Positions 20,680 through 32,540 of a stretch of DNA of 64,000 bases are shown here, piece after piece; positions within the stretch are counted from its first letter, which is position 1; each line of letters begins with the position of its first letter. Position numbers and translations under genes: made by a program. Source of the stretch: Eretmocerus hayati. Taxonomy: Eukaryota > Arthropoda > Insecta > Hymenoptera > Aphelinidae. The notes beneath the pieces are model-generated. The model was not told where the DNA came from, searched no databases, and was given only the letters and a program-made list of their open reading frames with translations. The stretch lies in the NCBI GenBank assembly GCA_029851415.1, contig CM056742.1, positions 112,780,246 to 112,844,245 of the forward strand, in the 5' to 3' direction.

Positions 20680-23572
20680 CAAGGGGCCGCTCACTAGGGA
20701 TTAGCTGATGCCAATCTCAGCTAATACAGCTACTGCCGAGGCTAATGCGAGCTACTGCGATAGAGCCACCACCGGGCGCAAGCAGATAAGAGTAGTCGAA
20801 AGTAGCCTCGATGAGATGCGAAAGAGAAGAATTCGTGGAGCCGCGTTGTACTGCACACTGCTTCACAACCGCTGTTGACTACTTCTAGCTATCGTAAAGC
20901 TTGTATTGCAGACCTGTGAAGCTACCAACTTCATTTGAATAGTAGCAGGGAGTAGCCAAGAGTGGCCCATACAGGACAAGAAAGCATCGCTGTCGTGCGC
21001 TGGCTATTCAGAACCGGCTAATATTGGCTACTTCCGACCACTTGTACATTTTTGGTCGTTTGTCTTCAATTTATGAAGAAAACCCCGAAGTAGCCGATAT
21101 GAGCTGTTTCTGATATGTTGAAACGCGGCGAAATCCGCCTATCTGATGCCAGCTTCGATACATTTTCAATAGAAGCTACTTCACGCTACTGTCGGCTACT
21201 GCACCGTTACAGAACGGACTGCATGAGACAGGATTCGGCGTATGCATATAGCTCATGAACATTTGGGAGTAACCACATAGTAGTGCAAGTGAGCCCCGAA
21301 ACGATACTTTGTGTACAATGAACTGACTAAGCTCTTGATAAATGCCTGATTTTGGACTCAAATGGTAGGTGGTCTACCTAGTTTGAGATATCACAAGCTT
21401 TTCTGTCAAAGTATTAGGGGGAACATATAAATACACAGGAAGAACATTGAAAATTTCGTGTCTTTTTAGGTTTGAGAAATCACTAATACATCTCAAAAAC
21501 GGTGATTTTGAGCAAAATAGCATTCGAATTCGGTGAGTTTCAACTAAATAGCATCCGAATCCACTCGCATTCTCCAAGTCAAGACTCTCACTCAATATTC
21601 TGAGTGAGAGTCACTCGAATCCGAGTTGCCACGATTCCACTTCGAACTCCGAGGCAAAAGTCATTTTTTTTCGAACGAGTTCTGTTTTGGAAAAATTGAG
21701 AGAGTTGAACGTCTGGGAAGATTTACACGGACCGGAAATACGATTCTTACTCGGGACGAAAAATTAAAAAATTAAATCCTCCTCGAAATTTTTACATTTA
21801 CAAAAATTGTCTTGAATTTTCGTAGACTCATCTGGTGAGTTTTTAGGCTGGAATCAGGGCTAGAATTCTCCAAAATACTCTTTGGATTGCCCCCTCAACC
21901 CTTACCCTCACCGTACGATGGTCCTAAACAAATTTCAGATGTGATGAAGAAGCGATTCAAGATTCCAGAGGATGGTACCGATTGAAAAAAGGGAACGAAG
22001 AAATCTTCATCGTAAGACATAGGACCATATTTGAATCAATTATTTCCAACTCTCTCACCTAGATATTCCTCGAGTAAAAAACAAGAAAAGGCCTCGCCTC
22101 AAAATGCACAATGGAATACTGATTGGTGAGTGTTGATATCAACGATGCACTCCCCAAAAGCTTAGTGGCACGTGCCGATTGGGAGAGAAGATGAGAGAAA
22201 TTGATGGAGGGGTAGAATCACCCAATAGTTCGGGAAATCCGAGAGAGACTCACTTCAATGCCATTTTCTTGTCAAAATTCACATTTGACAATTGAATATG
22301 ATATCCCCCAAAAACAGACCGATGTTTTATGAAGAAATTTCTTTCAGGCACCTAATAGGTTTACGACATAATTATGACATTTATTGCAAGATCTTGTTGG
22401 AATTGGGCGGGCGGGGGGGGGGTATTTTAAAGTTGGTTCAGGACCATCGTAGTTCGCTCCTTCCTTAAGGATTGTCATGGTACGATTTCAGAAGTTTTTT
22501 TAGATGTTCTATCGGTGAACTGATATCGAATTTTACCGAAATCGAGTGGGATGGTGGAAGTGGAAATGATCCCGCGACTGCTCAAGTTCTAAACCATGAA
22601 TGATGGATACAGTTGAACAATCATCATTTGAAAATAATTTCTCATCGATGATCATAATCAGTCTATTCAGATGATCGTATATAATCCTTGAGGTTTGATG
22701 ATCGTACGATGAAATACGTGAGATCGCTTCTTGAACAAACAAAGAACAAAGAGATGTTCTCAAGTACCGTGGCATAGGAGACTATCCATAATTCAAGTGT
22801 GAGTCACATCATACCCAAGTAGTTGGCGTGAAAATGGATCCTTTGTGAATATAATTTCGAAGATCTCGTCGATTTTCGGCGAAAATATTTCAGTTTAATC
22901 GAATGCCAACTCATGCAAACTATATGTATTGTAAAGAGTTATGAGATGATACTGGGTTCCATAGCTTCCACGTTATGTAGATGCTCCCGAATGTTTATGA
23001 GCTATGTGCATGCGCCAAATCCTGTCTAATGCAGTCCGTTCCGTAAGGGCGCAATAGCCGACAGTAGCGAGAAATTGCCTCTATTGAGAATGTATCGAAG
23101 CTGGCATGAAATGGTCAAATTTCGCCGCGTTTCAACATATTAGAAACGGCTAATATCGGCTACCTCGGAGTTTTCTCCATAAATTGAAGACAAACGACCA
23201 AAAATGTACAAGTGGTCGGAAGTAGCCAATATTAGCCGGCTCTGAATAGCCAGCGCACGACAGCGATGCTTTCTTGTCCTGTATGGGCCACTCTTGGCTA
23301 CTTCCTGCTACCATTCAAATAAAGTTGTGGCTTCACAGGCCTGCAATACAAGCTCTACAGTAGCTAGAAGTAGCCTACAGTGGCTGTAAAGTAGTGTGCA
23401 GTTTAGCGCGACTCCGCGAATTCTACTCTTTCACATCTCATCAAGGCTACTTTTGACTACGCTTATCCACTTGCGCCCGGTAGTGGCTCTATCGTAGTAG
23501 CGCTTTCTAGCCTCGGCAGTAGCCGTATTAGCCAACATTGGTATCGGCTACTCCCTAGTGAGGGGCCCCCTG
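20680..23572. mobile_element. 2.9-kb non-autonomous element with ~620-bp inverted arms, hAT-like tips
   Basis: Ends CAAGGGGCCGCTCACTAGGG (20680) and, inverted, CAGGGGGCCCCTCACTAGGG (23572) match hAT-type CAGGG tips. Arms (20680-21300 and 22955-23572) match closely, for example GGGCGCAAG, CATACAGGACAAGAAAGC and CCACTTGTACATTTTTGG. They are packed with TAGCC/GGCTA words, probably subterminal transposase sites. No transposase gene is visible between them. The 8 bases on each side (AACAGTAC and TCGAGAGC) differ, so no target duplication supports insertion as a unit. Confidence 0.7.
21885..22500. repeat. degenerate inner palindrome of the 2.9-kb element
   Basis: TACGATGGTCCTAAACAAA near 21915 opposes TTGGTTCAGGACCATCGTA near 22440; a run of G (22406-22415) marks one side. 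Arms are heavily diverged. Confidence 0.45.
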
Positions 23573-23821
23573 TCGAGAGCCACTAGAATACTCTCGTTGA
23601 ACTTTCTTCAGATACATTCTGAAGTGTTACTTAGAGGTAATAGAAATTTGTGGTGTATGTGGTTTACATAGAATGGTTTAAGCTTCGAAGAATTATGATG
23701 AGAAGTACCATTGGATGCGGTTCTGCTGAGCTGTGCTCGATCTTCTACTAAGAAATGCTATTCTTCAGATTTAAAATCGTTTATAAACAGCGATTTTACA
23801 TGCAAAATGGATAGATACAAC

Positions 23822-24734
23822 CAGAGGTGCACGATATTTCGATATAATAGCGATATCAGCCTTACTAGAGTCACTCGATATCGATACGAAAAGGGACAAT
23901 ATACCGTGAATATCGGAATATCGTTCTCGCGCTTCAGTGTAGGTGATTGAGTCATGAATTCATTGTAAATTGTCAACATTGATCTATTATTTACATCATT
24001 TAACAGGAATTTCACATATCTCTTCATTCAAGTGACATCTCGACGAGGGATTTTATTTCCGTAGCTTCATTTCAATTTTTCTCTCGACTTTCTTAGCGTG
24101 ACACAACAAGCAGATTCTGATTCTTCCATCATTCGTGTCTTTCGAATACACAAAATAAGTTGTGAAAGGAATTTTACTTGGTCTATCATCCCCTTTATTG
24201 CTCATTCCAGACATGATGATACTGACTACTTTGCACTGACAATTTTACACTGAAAATTTCCATCCGAAAGTGTTGAAGGAAAATAATTTTGACCCAGGCC
24301 AAAGAGGTTACTATTTATAAACAATATCAAAATAGTCTGCTATAAAACACTTCGAATCGATGGCAAACGCGTGGTAAAAAACGGAGTCGTCCATACTTTG
24401 GTTCCTATTAGATGATCAAGGAACTCATAGAAAGAAAATTTCCGACATAGGTGTTGTAAACATAAAGGAAAGTGCAACGTATCTTTTTGGGCATGAGCCC
24501 ATGATCTCCGAATTCTACCATGGAATGCAACATCGAATCAAAGTTACCAACTCCACGATTTGTTGGGCAGAATTCAGATATTACATATTCTTGCATATTT
24601 TTTGATCGATATTCTCGATATCGATTCGATATTGGGGACTCCAATATCAATACGATATTGAATTTTTCGCTTATTTCGATGTCGATGTCGATATTTTCTT
24701 CAGTATCGTATTATATCGATATCGTGCATTTCTA
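23822..24734. mobile_element. hAT-like MITE, ~0.9 kb, with ATCGATAT-rich ends
   Basis: Left end CAGAGGTGCACGATATTTCG opposes right end ATCGATATCGTGCATTTCTA. Both subterminal 100-bp zones are full of CGATAT/ATATCG words. Flanking 8-mers differ. Confidence 0.5.
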
Positions 24735-24739
24735 CTTGT

Positions 24740-26040
24740 TATCTTCAATCTAATTCTGAAGATTGAATGGCTTCTGGATCTGGGTTATGATACAAGTTTT
24801 TGGCGTGAAAATGTCTGCTCTTTCATGATACGTAAGCAATATTTTGATAGAGAGCTATTGCCAGGGGGGAAAATACGCATTTTCATCGAAACGCTCGTTT
24901 TCAACTGGAAATCTCATTTGTAACCGAATTTCCAGCATCAATCCCGAATAATCTCGTCCTGAGATATTGAAATATCAACTCTACGGACATTGAATATCAA
25001 TAATCATGTTTCCATTTATCAAAAATATAATGCTGATCCCTAGAATAGTGTCAGAGAAGATGAGCTCCCAACTACGCCTGTATGTGCATTCTGCCATAGG
25101 TCCCAAAAGGAGTTGTAGTTGAGATTGCTGGAACACAAGGTAAAAATAAAACGGCACTATCTCTTATATCATCGAAAACCTTCAAAACTAATGATTGAAT
25201 ACAAGGAATTAGTTCTAGTTAACAGCTTACGAGTGTGCAAAGCAAAATACTACTTTCACAAGACCATTCACTTTTTCTTCAACTTCTTTGCGTTGTAAAA
25301 TCCGTTTGGTTGGTAGCATACTCATCTGTATCATGGCATCTTGTTCGTGATATTCAGGCGGATATTTTCGTATGTTTCTTACGGAAGAACAATTCTGGGC
25401 CTTCTTGAAGAAATGCCGATTTAGGTGAAAAACTTTTCTCTTGCAAAACCGAGGTATACGCTCAGAGTTTAGTCAGCCAGGCTCCGCCTTCGGAGAGCAC
25501 CTTCACCCTCAACTCATTTTTGATCAGTTGATAGAAGAATGAAGGAATTGCGGATACAGAAATATTTCCATGATAAGGCCTCTCAAGATCTAAGACCGGA
25601 AAAAGGGAAAGTGTCACTGGATACGCGCCTGAAAATCCTCAAATCACCAACGAATTCGTGATCTCGAGGCATTCAGAATCGCTCTAGCCCAAAAATAACA
25701 ATCGACTCATCTTCGTCAAGTCATTTTCCATAATTCAGGAGGTTGAATGAGTCCGGATGACACGCACGAGAACCAGAAGAACAGAGTTTGCAGGATATTA
25801 AATGTTCTGTAGAACTGCCCCTATACATAGTCACTCCTCGCCACAAGGTGCGATTTATTGGTGTCAACAATGTGACTGCAAAATCCGACTATGGGGTAAT
25901 ATTAGTTGAGGGCTCTTGCACGTTAGAAGTCCATTGCAATCCGAATCGTATTGGTTCATATTTTAAAAGGGCCAGTGAAATAATTCTTCACTATAATTAA
26001 CTTGAGATTAGCAGTATCAATTAGGCCATGGCACAACGTT
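24740..26040. other. intergenic, nothing firmly recognised
   Basis: A short plus-strand peptide (IKCSVELPLYIVTPRHK) at 25796-25847 ends at a GTGCGA that could be a 5' splice site and is preceded by TTTGCAG; too short to call an exon. Confidence 0.35.
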
Positions 26041-26045
26041 TTTTT

Positions 26046-26560
26046 CCTATAACTCGAGAAGTATCCATTTTATCGGGAACGTGTGGAAAAACTCTCCGTA
26101 GTACCCAACCCGTCGAGACCTACAAAAAATGTCGCATCTCAATTTATCCAAATGATGCGTCCATACCAAGTTGCGAAGCGTTCTTGTTCAAATATTATGG
26201 AATTTGCGATATTTTCACGATACATCATACTCTGTATCTCATATTTCTAGCATGTTTAGAAAAGCTGGGAGATTGTCTAGACCAATATCTCCGGATATAT
26301 TCGATGAGTATGTGAGGGGAAAGCTTTACAAATTATTTCAACTCCCCTGAATAGGTTGAGAATATGGAATATAGAGTATGATGTATGGTGAAAATGTTGC
26401 AGAGTCCATGAAATTTGAACAAAAATGCCTCATAACTCGGAATGGATTCATCATTCGCTGAAAATTGTTTGAAGACTTTTTTTGTAGGTCTTAGAAAGCC
26501 CTACGAAAAGTTATACAATGTATTTCTCGATAAAATGAACACTTTTCGAGTTATGATTCT
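26046..26560. mobile_element. palindromic element, ~0.5 kb
   Basis: TATAACTCGAGAAGTATCC and ATTTTATCGGGAA in the left arm oppose TTTTCGAGTTATGATT and TCTCGATAAAAT in the right; GACCTACAAAAAATGTC opposes GACTTTTTTTGTAGGTC. No target duplication identified. Confidence 0.65.
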
Positions 26561-26763
26561 ATTCATTCTAAGGGATTAGATAAGCCTTCATTCTGCCTCT
26601 TTGCCAGAACACCAAAATACAGTATCATATACCATGTACTGCAAGTTGTGTTCATACCGGTACCGGGGTGTTCAACAAATTTTGTATTTTCATGAGGCGT
26701 TGTTGAAATGTCTTGTAATCATTGCCTATTTTCGTACTTCCAAACTGTAAATGGAACTCGTAA

Positions 26764-27775
26764 CTAATTTTGACACTCGATCGATATGATCAGATATCGT
26801 ATTTATCACTCGCGGGAATTTCAAATTATGAAGATGTAATTTTATCGGTCTTTGCGGGTTAAAGTCAGCAAATTTTGCTGAATTTTTAGCATCAATCGAG
26901 AATGGATTTTTCTCCACTCTCGATCAATGCACCTTTAGAGCCTCGTATGGTTCCGAGGATGCATCTAAAGGATTTTGATGGAAAGGAATGAAAAGTAAAG
27001 ATGAGAAATGAGAAACTTGATGGAAAATTTTGATTCTACGCTGATATTGTGCGTGTTTCGCCCTTCTCTCATTGCTCGGGCTTTTCAAAGTGGTGGAAGA
27101 GCAATGAGAGTTTACCACTGACACGCGGCTCAAGTGGCCGAATGTTCGATGGTTTGAACGCCCTTATATACGAAAGTTCATCTTCGTTATGCGCTTGCGA
27201 GAAAGGTCAATTTAACCCGCTATTTCCATTTGATTTCTCAACATTTTTACTTTGGCAGCTCTTCGGCCTTCTGCCGGAGATATATGTGATTAATTTTGAC
27301 ACTCGATCGATATGATCGGATATCGTATTTATCACTCGCGGGAATTTCAAATTATGAAGATGTAATTTTATATTAAATTTACCTTTCTCGCAAGCGCATA
27401 ACGACGATGAACTTTCGTATACAAGGGCGTTCAAACCATCGAACATTCGGCCACTTGAGCCGCGTCTCAGTGGTGAACTCTCATTGCTCTTCCACCACTT
27501 TGAAAAGCCCGAGCAATGAGAGAAGGGCGAAACACGCACAATATCAGCGTAGAATCAACATTTTTCGTCAAGTTTCTCATTTCTCATCTTTACTTTTCAT
27601 TCCTTTCCATCAAAATCCTTCAGATGCATCCTCGGAACCATACGAGGCTCTAAAGGTGCATTGATCGAGAGTGGAGAAAAATCCATTCTCGATTGATGCT
27701 AAAAATTCAGCAAAATTTGCTGACTTTAACTCGCAAAGACCTATAAAATTACATCTTCATAATTTGGAACTCGTA
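26764..27775. mobile_element. inverted-repeat element with an internal direct repeat
   Basis: Left arm 26815-27225 and right arm 27360-27775 are near-complementary, so similar frames appear on both strands. An 80-bp block (TTTTGACACTCGATCGATAT ... AAGATGTAATTTTAT) occurs at 26764-26845 and again, in the same direction, at 27292-27372. This could reflect insertion of one copy next to another's end. Confidence 0.7.
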
Positions 27776-28180
27776 ACATTACATCAGTGATGCTTGTTGC
27801 AATTTCACATACTTGATGATATTCTGCTAACCATTACAACGATGTTATTTTTGTTAAAGATTAGCAGGAAGCTCTTCCATCAGAATTAGAATGTGCATGT
27901 TGTAGTTTACACATATCACTGAGCCATTTCATCTTCTTGGCATCGGCTTGATTTGATTGAGTGGGGTCGTACTCCATTGCGGTAAATGACAATTTTTTCG
28001 CGGTTTTTTATCTTTTTGCCCGTGCAGAGACCATGTGTTTGCGCACGCCGAAATTCTGGATACCTATTGAAGTAAAAATTCGGTCGAATTGCACGCGTGC
28101 GGACTTAATTTCGCGCGAGTGAAATATTTTGTTTTTCATGTAACTATGCCCTGAGAATCGCTACTTTAAACATTATTTTG

Positions 28181-28335
28181 GATTCTCGTGCTATAAAATA
28201 CCGTATGAGACTGCATGCAGATGGGTAGTTTTGTTACGAAGGACTTATAACACTTGCTGCGCTCGTATCGAGAACAATCCTCCGTACAAAACTACCCATC
28301 TACGTGCAGTGTCATAATATACTATTCTCGCAAGC
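28181..28335. mobile_element. small palindromic MITE, ~155 bp
   Basis: CAGATGGGTAGTTTTGTTACG opposes CGTACAAAACTACCCATCTA; arms extend to ATTCTCG at both ends. Confidence 0.65.
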
Positions 28336-28519
28336 TCCGTATCATAACCCAGTTAGAAAAGTTAGGTGGATAATAGAATCTCGATAAACTCGTTCGACTG
28401 CACGAATTGAGACATGCGTAACGGGGTATCTTTATATACAAATTGATCATTAGGTCTCGTCGATCTTGGAGGACAGTGAGGAACTAAATGAATTCCCAAA
28501 ATTTCATGATAGAAATTTT

Positions 28520-28566
28520 ATTGCTACGTTTCGTCCACCAAGTTTCGGGGACCTCATCAGGCTTCA
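28520..28566 (-). ncRNA. hammerhead-ribozyme-like core motif (possible Penelope-like remnant)
   Basis: On the minus strand: CTGATGAG, then GTCC ... GGAC able to form stem II, then GAAAC followed by GTAGCAATAAAA. This is the order of the hammerhead catalytic core. The phrase recalls motifs reported in terminal repeats of Penelope-like retroelements (from memory). I cannot find convincing partners for stems I and III, so activity is doubtful. Confidence 0.35.
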
Positions 28567-28959
28567 GGTTTCTGTTTTGTCATATGAAGATAGAAAATAT
28601 GAAATATTGTTACAAATGATGGATGTATAAATATTCAAGATGCGCAACTTACGTTATTCTTTAGATCGTCATGATATTTTTTGAACGATCTTGTAATAGA
28701 GCACAGACATAACGTCTGGCTCCTGTCAATACAGGTAAATAGAATGAGTCATCGGTCTCATTTTACTCTCATATTTATATTAACGCGATCGCAGTATACA
28801 GTAGGTGACATATATATGAAAAGTAGTGCAGTACGGGTATCTGTGACGGTTGCTAGATTTGCCTAGTCAATTTAGCCGCACATGCTGGGCTGTGTGCAAT
28901 GCCCAGCAACTTTGTATATAATAATAGTAACTGGAATTCTGCATCTGCTGCTACTACTG

Positions 28960-28977
28960 CATATATATATATATATT
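28960..28977. repeat. (TA)n microsatellite
   Basis: Nine TA dinucleotides. Confidence 0.8.
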
Positions 28978-29219
28978 GCTGTTATTGCGCGCGAGAGGGA
29001 TTGGGTATAGAGCGCGCCAAATGGCTAATCATGATTTTAAGATAAAGAAGAGACAAGTTTATTCAAATAATAGAGACATGGTGCACATGAGGCACATCGA
29101 GCGCGAGAACGAAGAGAGCAAAAAGGGTGAAGCCCAAAAAGAGAGAGAGCAATTCAAGGCTGTAGTCACAAATCTATTCCCTCCATCGACCGCTCGCATT
29201 TTAATTGTTCTATAATCGG

Positions 29220-29529
29220 ACGATATCCAGGGCGCAGGTATTGGTCGCACGCAAGGTTGATCTGGACCGCCGGTTGATCATCCTCTCGAGCTCGTCGCCA
29301 GGGTATTCGATCAGGAGCTGGTGCACACGCGGCGCGGGTACGAGGGAATTGCTGGAAGCGCGGGATATTGCTCCGATCGCGGCCACATGGTCTGCTTGGC
29401 AAGACGGGCGAACAGAGTCTGAATTTGGCGCAACGCGCGATGCCGGTCAGCTGATTTGCTTGGACACGAGGGGCGCGGTGCGGCGATTCGAAAGGTTCGA
29501 TGATGATTCGCGACAAACGCGTGATTTTA

Positions 29530-29530
<1 letters not shown>
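29220..29530. other. GC- and CpG-rich stretch, no recognised gene
   Basis: Much more GC-rich than its surroundings, with many CG dinucleotides and open frames on both strands. It could be a promoter-proximal region, an exon or a foreign insert. No peptide motif identifies it. Confidence 0.3.

Positions 29531-29531
<1 letters not shown>

Positions 29532-29564
<33 letters not shown>
29532..29564. repeat. (TC)n tract at the 3' end of LINE copy 2
   Basis: About 16 TC units directly before the T run, which is the LINE poly(A) tail on the other strand. Confidence 0.95.
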
Positions 29565-29608
<44 letters not shown>

Positions 29609-31039
29609 TGGAATATAAGGAAAAATCTGATGACAGGACATCCTTATTGGATGTCCCACCGGCAGACCATGAGCGCTTTCATTTTGCCCACCCGGTGAAC
29701 CGGATGAGCATGAATCCAGCGCCCGTGTGCCCTGTGGGCTAAAACCTTCTGCTCTCAACCCCACAGTGTTGGCAGGCCATCACTGCAGAACTGGGGGCAG
29801 CTAACCACTATCTAACCAACCCACCCCGGAACCGCGTTAGCATTACTTCAGGGTGGGAGGCGTATCGCGCTCGGGATCAAGCGACTCTCTTCTCTCACGA
29901 CTTGCAGGTGTTGTTGCTCCTTCTTCGATCTTTTCCTACTCTTCTTTCTTCGATCTTCTCTCTTCTTCCTTCTCTCTTCTTTCTTCTTTCTTCCCTCTTC
30001 AGTTCATCATATTCCTCCTGGAATAATTTGGACCTCTTCTGATTGAGTCGGCAGACTCACTGTGATTCGCCTGCTTCGAGGCGCCTCACTTCCCTCTCTT
30101 TCTCCTCCTTACGGGTCATCACCAGCTTGATGTATCCGGTGACTCTATCCCATGTCTCCCGGTTGCGAAGTAAGTACGGGACGAGGTTCTCGGGTGTTAG
30201 TTGAGCACCCAGCCATCCATCCAACTCGGCGCGCTCGCTTTGGGTGTCGTTGCACGTGAACAGGGCGTGTTCAGCGTCATCCCAGTTGTCCCCGCATGAC
30301 TGGCATGCTGGGGATGTCCTCTTCTTGAACCGGGTCAGATAGGCACCGAAGCAACCGTGGTCACTCAGTGCTTGCGTCGTCCAGTAATCTATCTCTCCGT
30401 GGGTGCGTTCCGTCCATTTGGCTACGTCACGTATCAGCCGGTGCGTCCATCTGCCATTCGCAAATGGCGAATCCCACTCAGTTTGCCACTGTTCGAGGGT
30501 GGTCTCCTTCTCGTTGTCGCGGATGATCTCCTTCATCGTCGGAGTGAGTACTCGTTCGGCTCCGATCACTTTCTGGCGGTCCCAGATCCTCACTCGCTCC
30601 GCGACGAGCAAGTGAATGGGCGGTGTACTCGCCAATACGTAAGCCGCATCTCCTGACACGGTGCGGTAGGCACGGATACTTCTCAGGGCCGCTCTCCGGT
30701 GAACAGGGCCCATTCTCTTCTCGATGATGGACTTCTCTACTCTCTTTCCCCACACGGGTGCACCGTACAGCATGATGGAGGTGGTGACGGTGTTGAGAAG
30801 TGCGCGCCTCTTTTCCTTGGGTCCTCCGATATTCGGCATGAGCCGCTGAAGCGCCGCACCAACCCTGCTCGCCTTCTGGGCGGCTTCCTGGATGTGTTTC
30901 CTGAACGACCATTTGTCGTCGAGCCATACACCCAGATATTCCAGCTCTGTCTTGCGTGGTATCTCTTGCCCGTTGATGTAAAAATGGGGCAAGTCGAACT
31001 TCCTGCGCCTCGTGACCACTATGGCTTCGCACTTTGGAA

Positions 31040-31040
<1 letters not shown>
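29565..31040 (-). pseudogene. R1-clade LINE, ORF2 C-terminal part and 3' end, copy 2
   Basis: Minus strand: ORF2 is open from 31040 (KCEAIVVTRRRKFDLPHFYI) to a stop at 30057. It includes the thumb-like segment LEYLGVWLDDKWSFRKHI, SIMLYGAPVWGKRVEKS, and a C-terminal CCHC-type knuckle (CQSCGDNWDDAEHALFTC at about 30252-30306). The 3' untranslated part and about 41 A (T run 29565-29605) follow. Wherever the two overlap it is nearly identical to copy 1. The 5' part, including the catalytic palm, is missing. Both ends abut (TC)n tracts, here and in copy 3, which looks like targeted insertion into TC/GA microsatellite. Confidence 0.85.

Positions 31041-31041
<1 letters not shown>

Positions 31042-31075
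<34 letters not shown>
31042..31075. repeat. (TC)n tract at the 5' end of LINE copy 2
   Basis: Seventeen TC units bordering the 5' truncation. Beyond it lies the ~100-bp sequence shared with 1935-2040. Confidence 0.95.
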
Positions 31076-31078
<3 letters not shown>

Positions 31079-31399
31079 TGTATAACTCACTGCTCTTTCC
31101 TCGGATGCTCTGCTACAATCTGTCAGAAGGTTATATTATTACATTGATTTGGGACAGGAGAGAGAGATGATGGTTGAGATTATCTACTCAACCGTCACAC
31201 CCCTCCCCCAGATGCTGTTTAGCCGGATGGCGTAGCAGCTCGAGAAATATTCTCTCTCTATCTTGGCCATAGGTGGAATGGAATTGTCCGAAATCATCGT
31301 AGACTGAATCGAGAACTGAAATTGAGAGAGAAAAAAAAAAAAAAAAAAAAAATCGCAAATTCTCTGCGCAAATTGAGAAAGATAATATAGAGAAAGAAT

Positions 31400-32540
31400 G
31401 CCATGAGGGAAAGATGACTTGGATGAAAAAAAAGCACGATTTGAATGAAGTCATTCTATTGCTCTTTTGAATAGTTAACGATTTACAACTAACGTCCTTC
31501 CACTCGTGTATCTTAATTGATTGGAAATTTGTACCATACTCGTCGCGGTAGACGAGAAGCGTCAGATTATCAAACAAAAATGCCAAACAAATAGGTGCAC
31601 GTGCCATTTTCCTACAAATCGAAACGAGAAGAATCCCGTTAACCCCATAATCGGAGCTGCTCGGTTTTTCAAATGCGAGGAGAATTACGATTTCTAGTTT
31701 AAACTACAAAAACCCGCCATTTTGACGAAAATAACGCTTTTGGAGTTGTCTGTGGCTGGCTCTTAATCATGCCATAATATCTCCGCTCAAGTTGGCTAGA
31801 AAATTCACAAAGAGAAAGAACAGAATGTGCCGATATTCGAACATGAGCCAAGAGAGTTCATAAAATCCACCAAGCCAGTCCAACAAGAGATGTTTTATTA
31901 TCATAGAGTTACGGTGATTCGAATCACATGTACACAAGAGTCATTCTTGTTGATATCGCTAGCTTTTGTGTTGCGGGTCAGGGATTTTTCTGTAACTTCA
32001 GGTACATATTGTATATGATGAATGAGATGGAAAGCATATGTGCTGCTGTAATCAGGCCCCGAAAGCCATCCGGGGGAATTCGGCGCCCTATTTTCGTTCT
32101 TGGAATTCGTAAAAAGTTTGATTTTTCAACTTGTTGATTAATTCCTCACCAGTATAGAACCTGATGGAGAAATCATCCAAGACATATTTCGACGTGAGAA
32201 GAGCTGGATTTCACGGAAAGAATGTCTTTATATCCGTTAAAGCCGAAAACGACCTCAGAAAAAAATTTCTTTCAGGAAACCCCGATTTTCGAGCTTTAGG
32301 CTCTATTTTATCACGAATTTGACATTTTCATCGAGTTTCTTGTCAAATTTCACGTCGAAAACCATTTCACAAAGATTGGGCTGAGGATGGGTCTGGCCAT
32401 CATAATAATGAATTGAGTAGCAGGATCGTAAGAATAGCGCTAAATTGTTTGTTTCCGGAGGAACACTTACTACACTGGGCACCAAAATTTCGGGTCAGAA
32501 GTAGCGCAATGACCAAACAATGATTTTTTGTGTGTATTCT
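31400..32540. repeat. left arm of a ~6.3-kb long inverted repeat
   Basis: Complementary to 36600-37700. Landmarks: ATAATCGGAGCTGCTCGG, AAGAGTCATTCTTGTTGATA, CATATGTGCTGCTGTAATCA and GGGCACCAAAATTTCGGGTC. The outermost 100 bp are weak. Each arm can encode APICxAxLFDNLTLLxYR, but no long frame is kept. Confidence 0.85.

Noticed and set aside
20680..23572. Claiming a complete hAT insertion
   Set aside because: Flanking 8-mers AACAGTAC and TCGAGAGC do not match, so only tip similarity is reported.
29447..29764. Frame with poly-Lys and Arg-Glu runs
   Set aside because: Translation of the LINE poly(A) tail and GA tract.
30357..31085. Plus-strand and second minus-strand frames over LINE copy 2
   Set aside because: Shadows of the ORF2 frame; ends rich in Ser-Leu or Arg-Glu come from the TC/GA repeat.
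31320..31352. GAGAGAG followed by A22 as another LINE insertion mark
   Set aside because: Order is (GA)n then A(n) on the plus strand; the LINE family shows A(n) then (GA)n on the element strand, and no LINE sequence adjoins.
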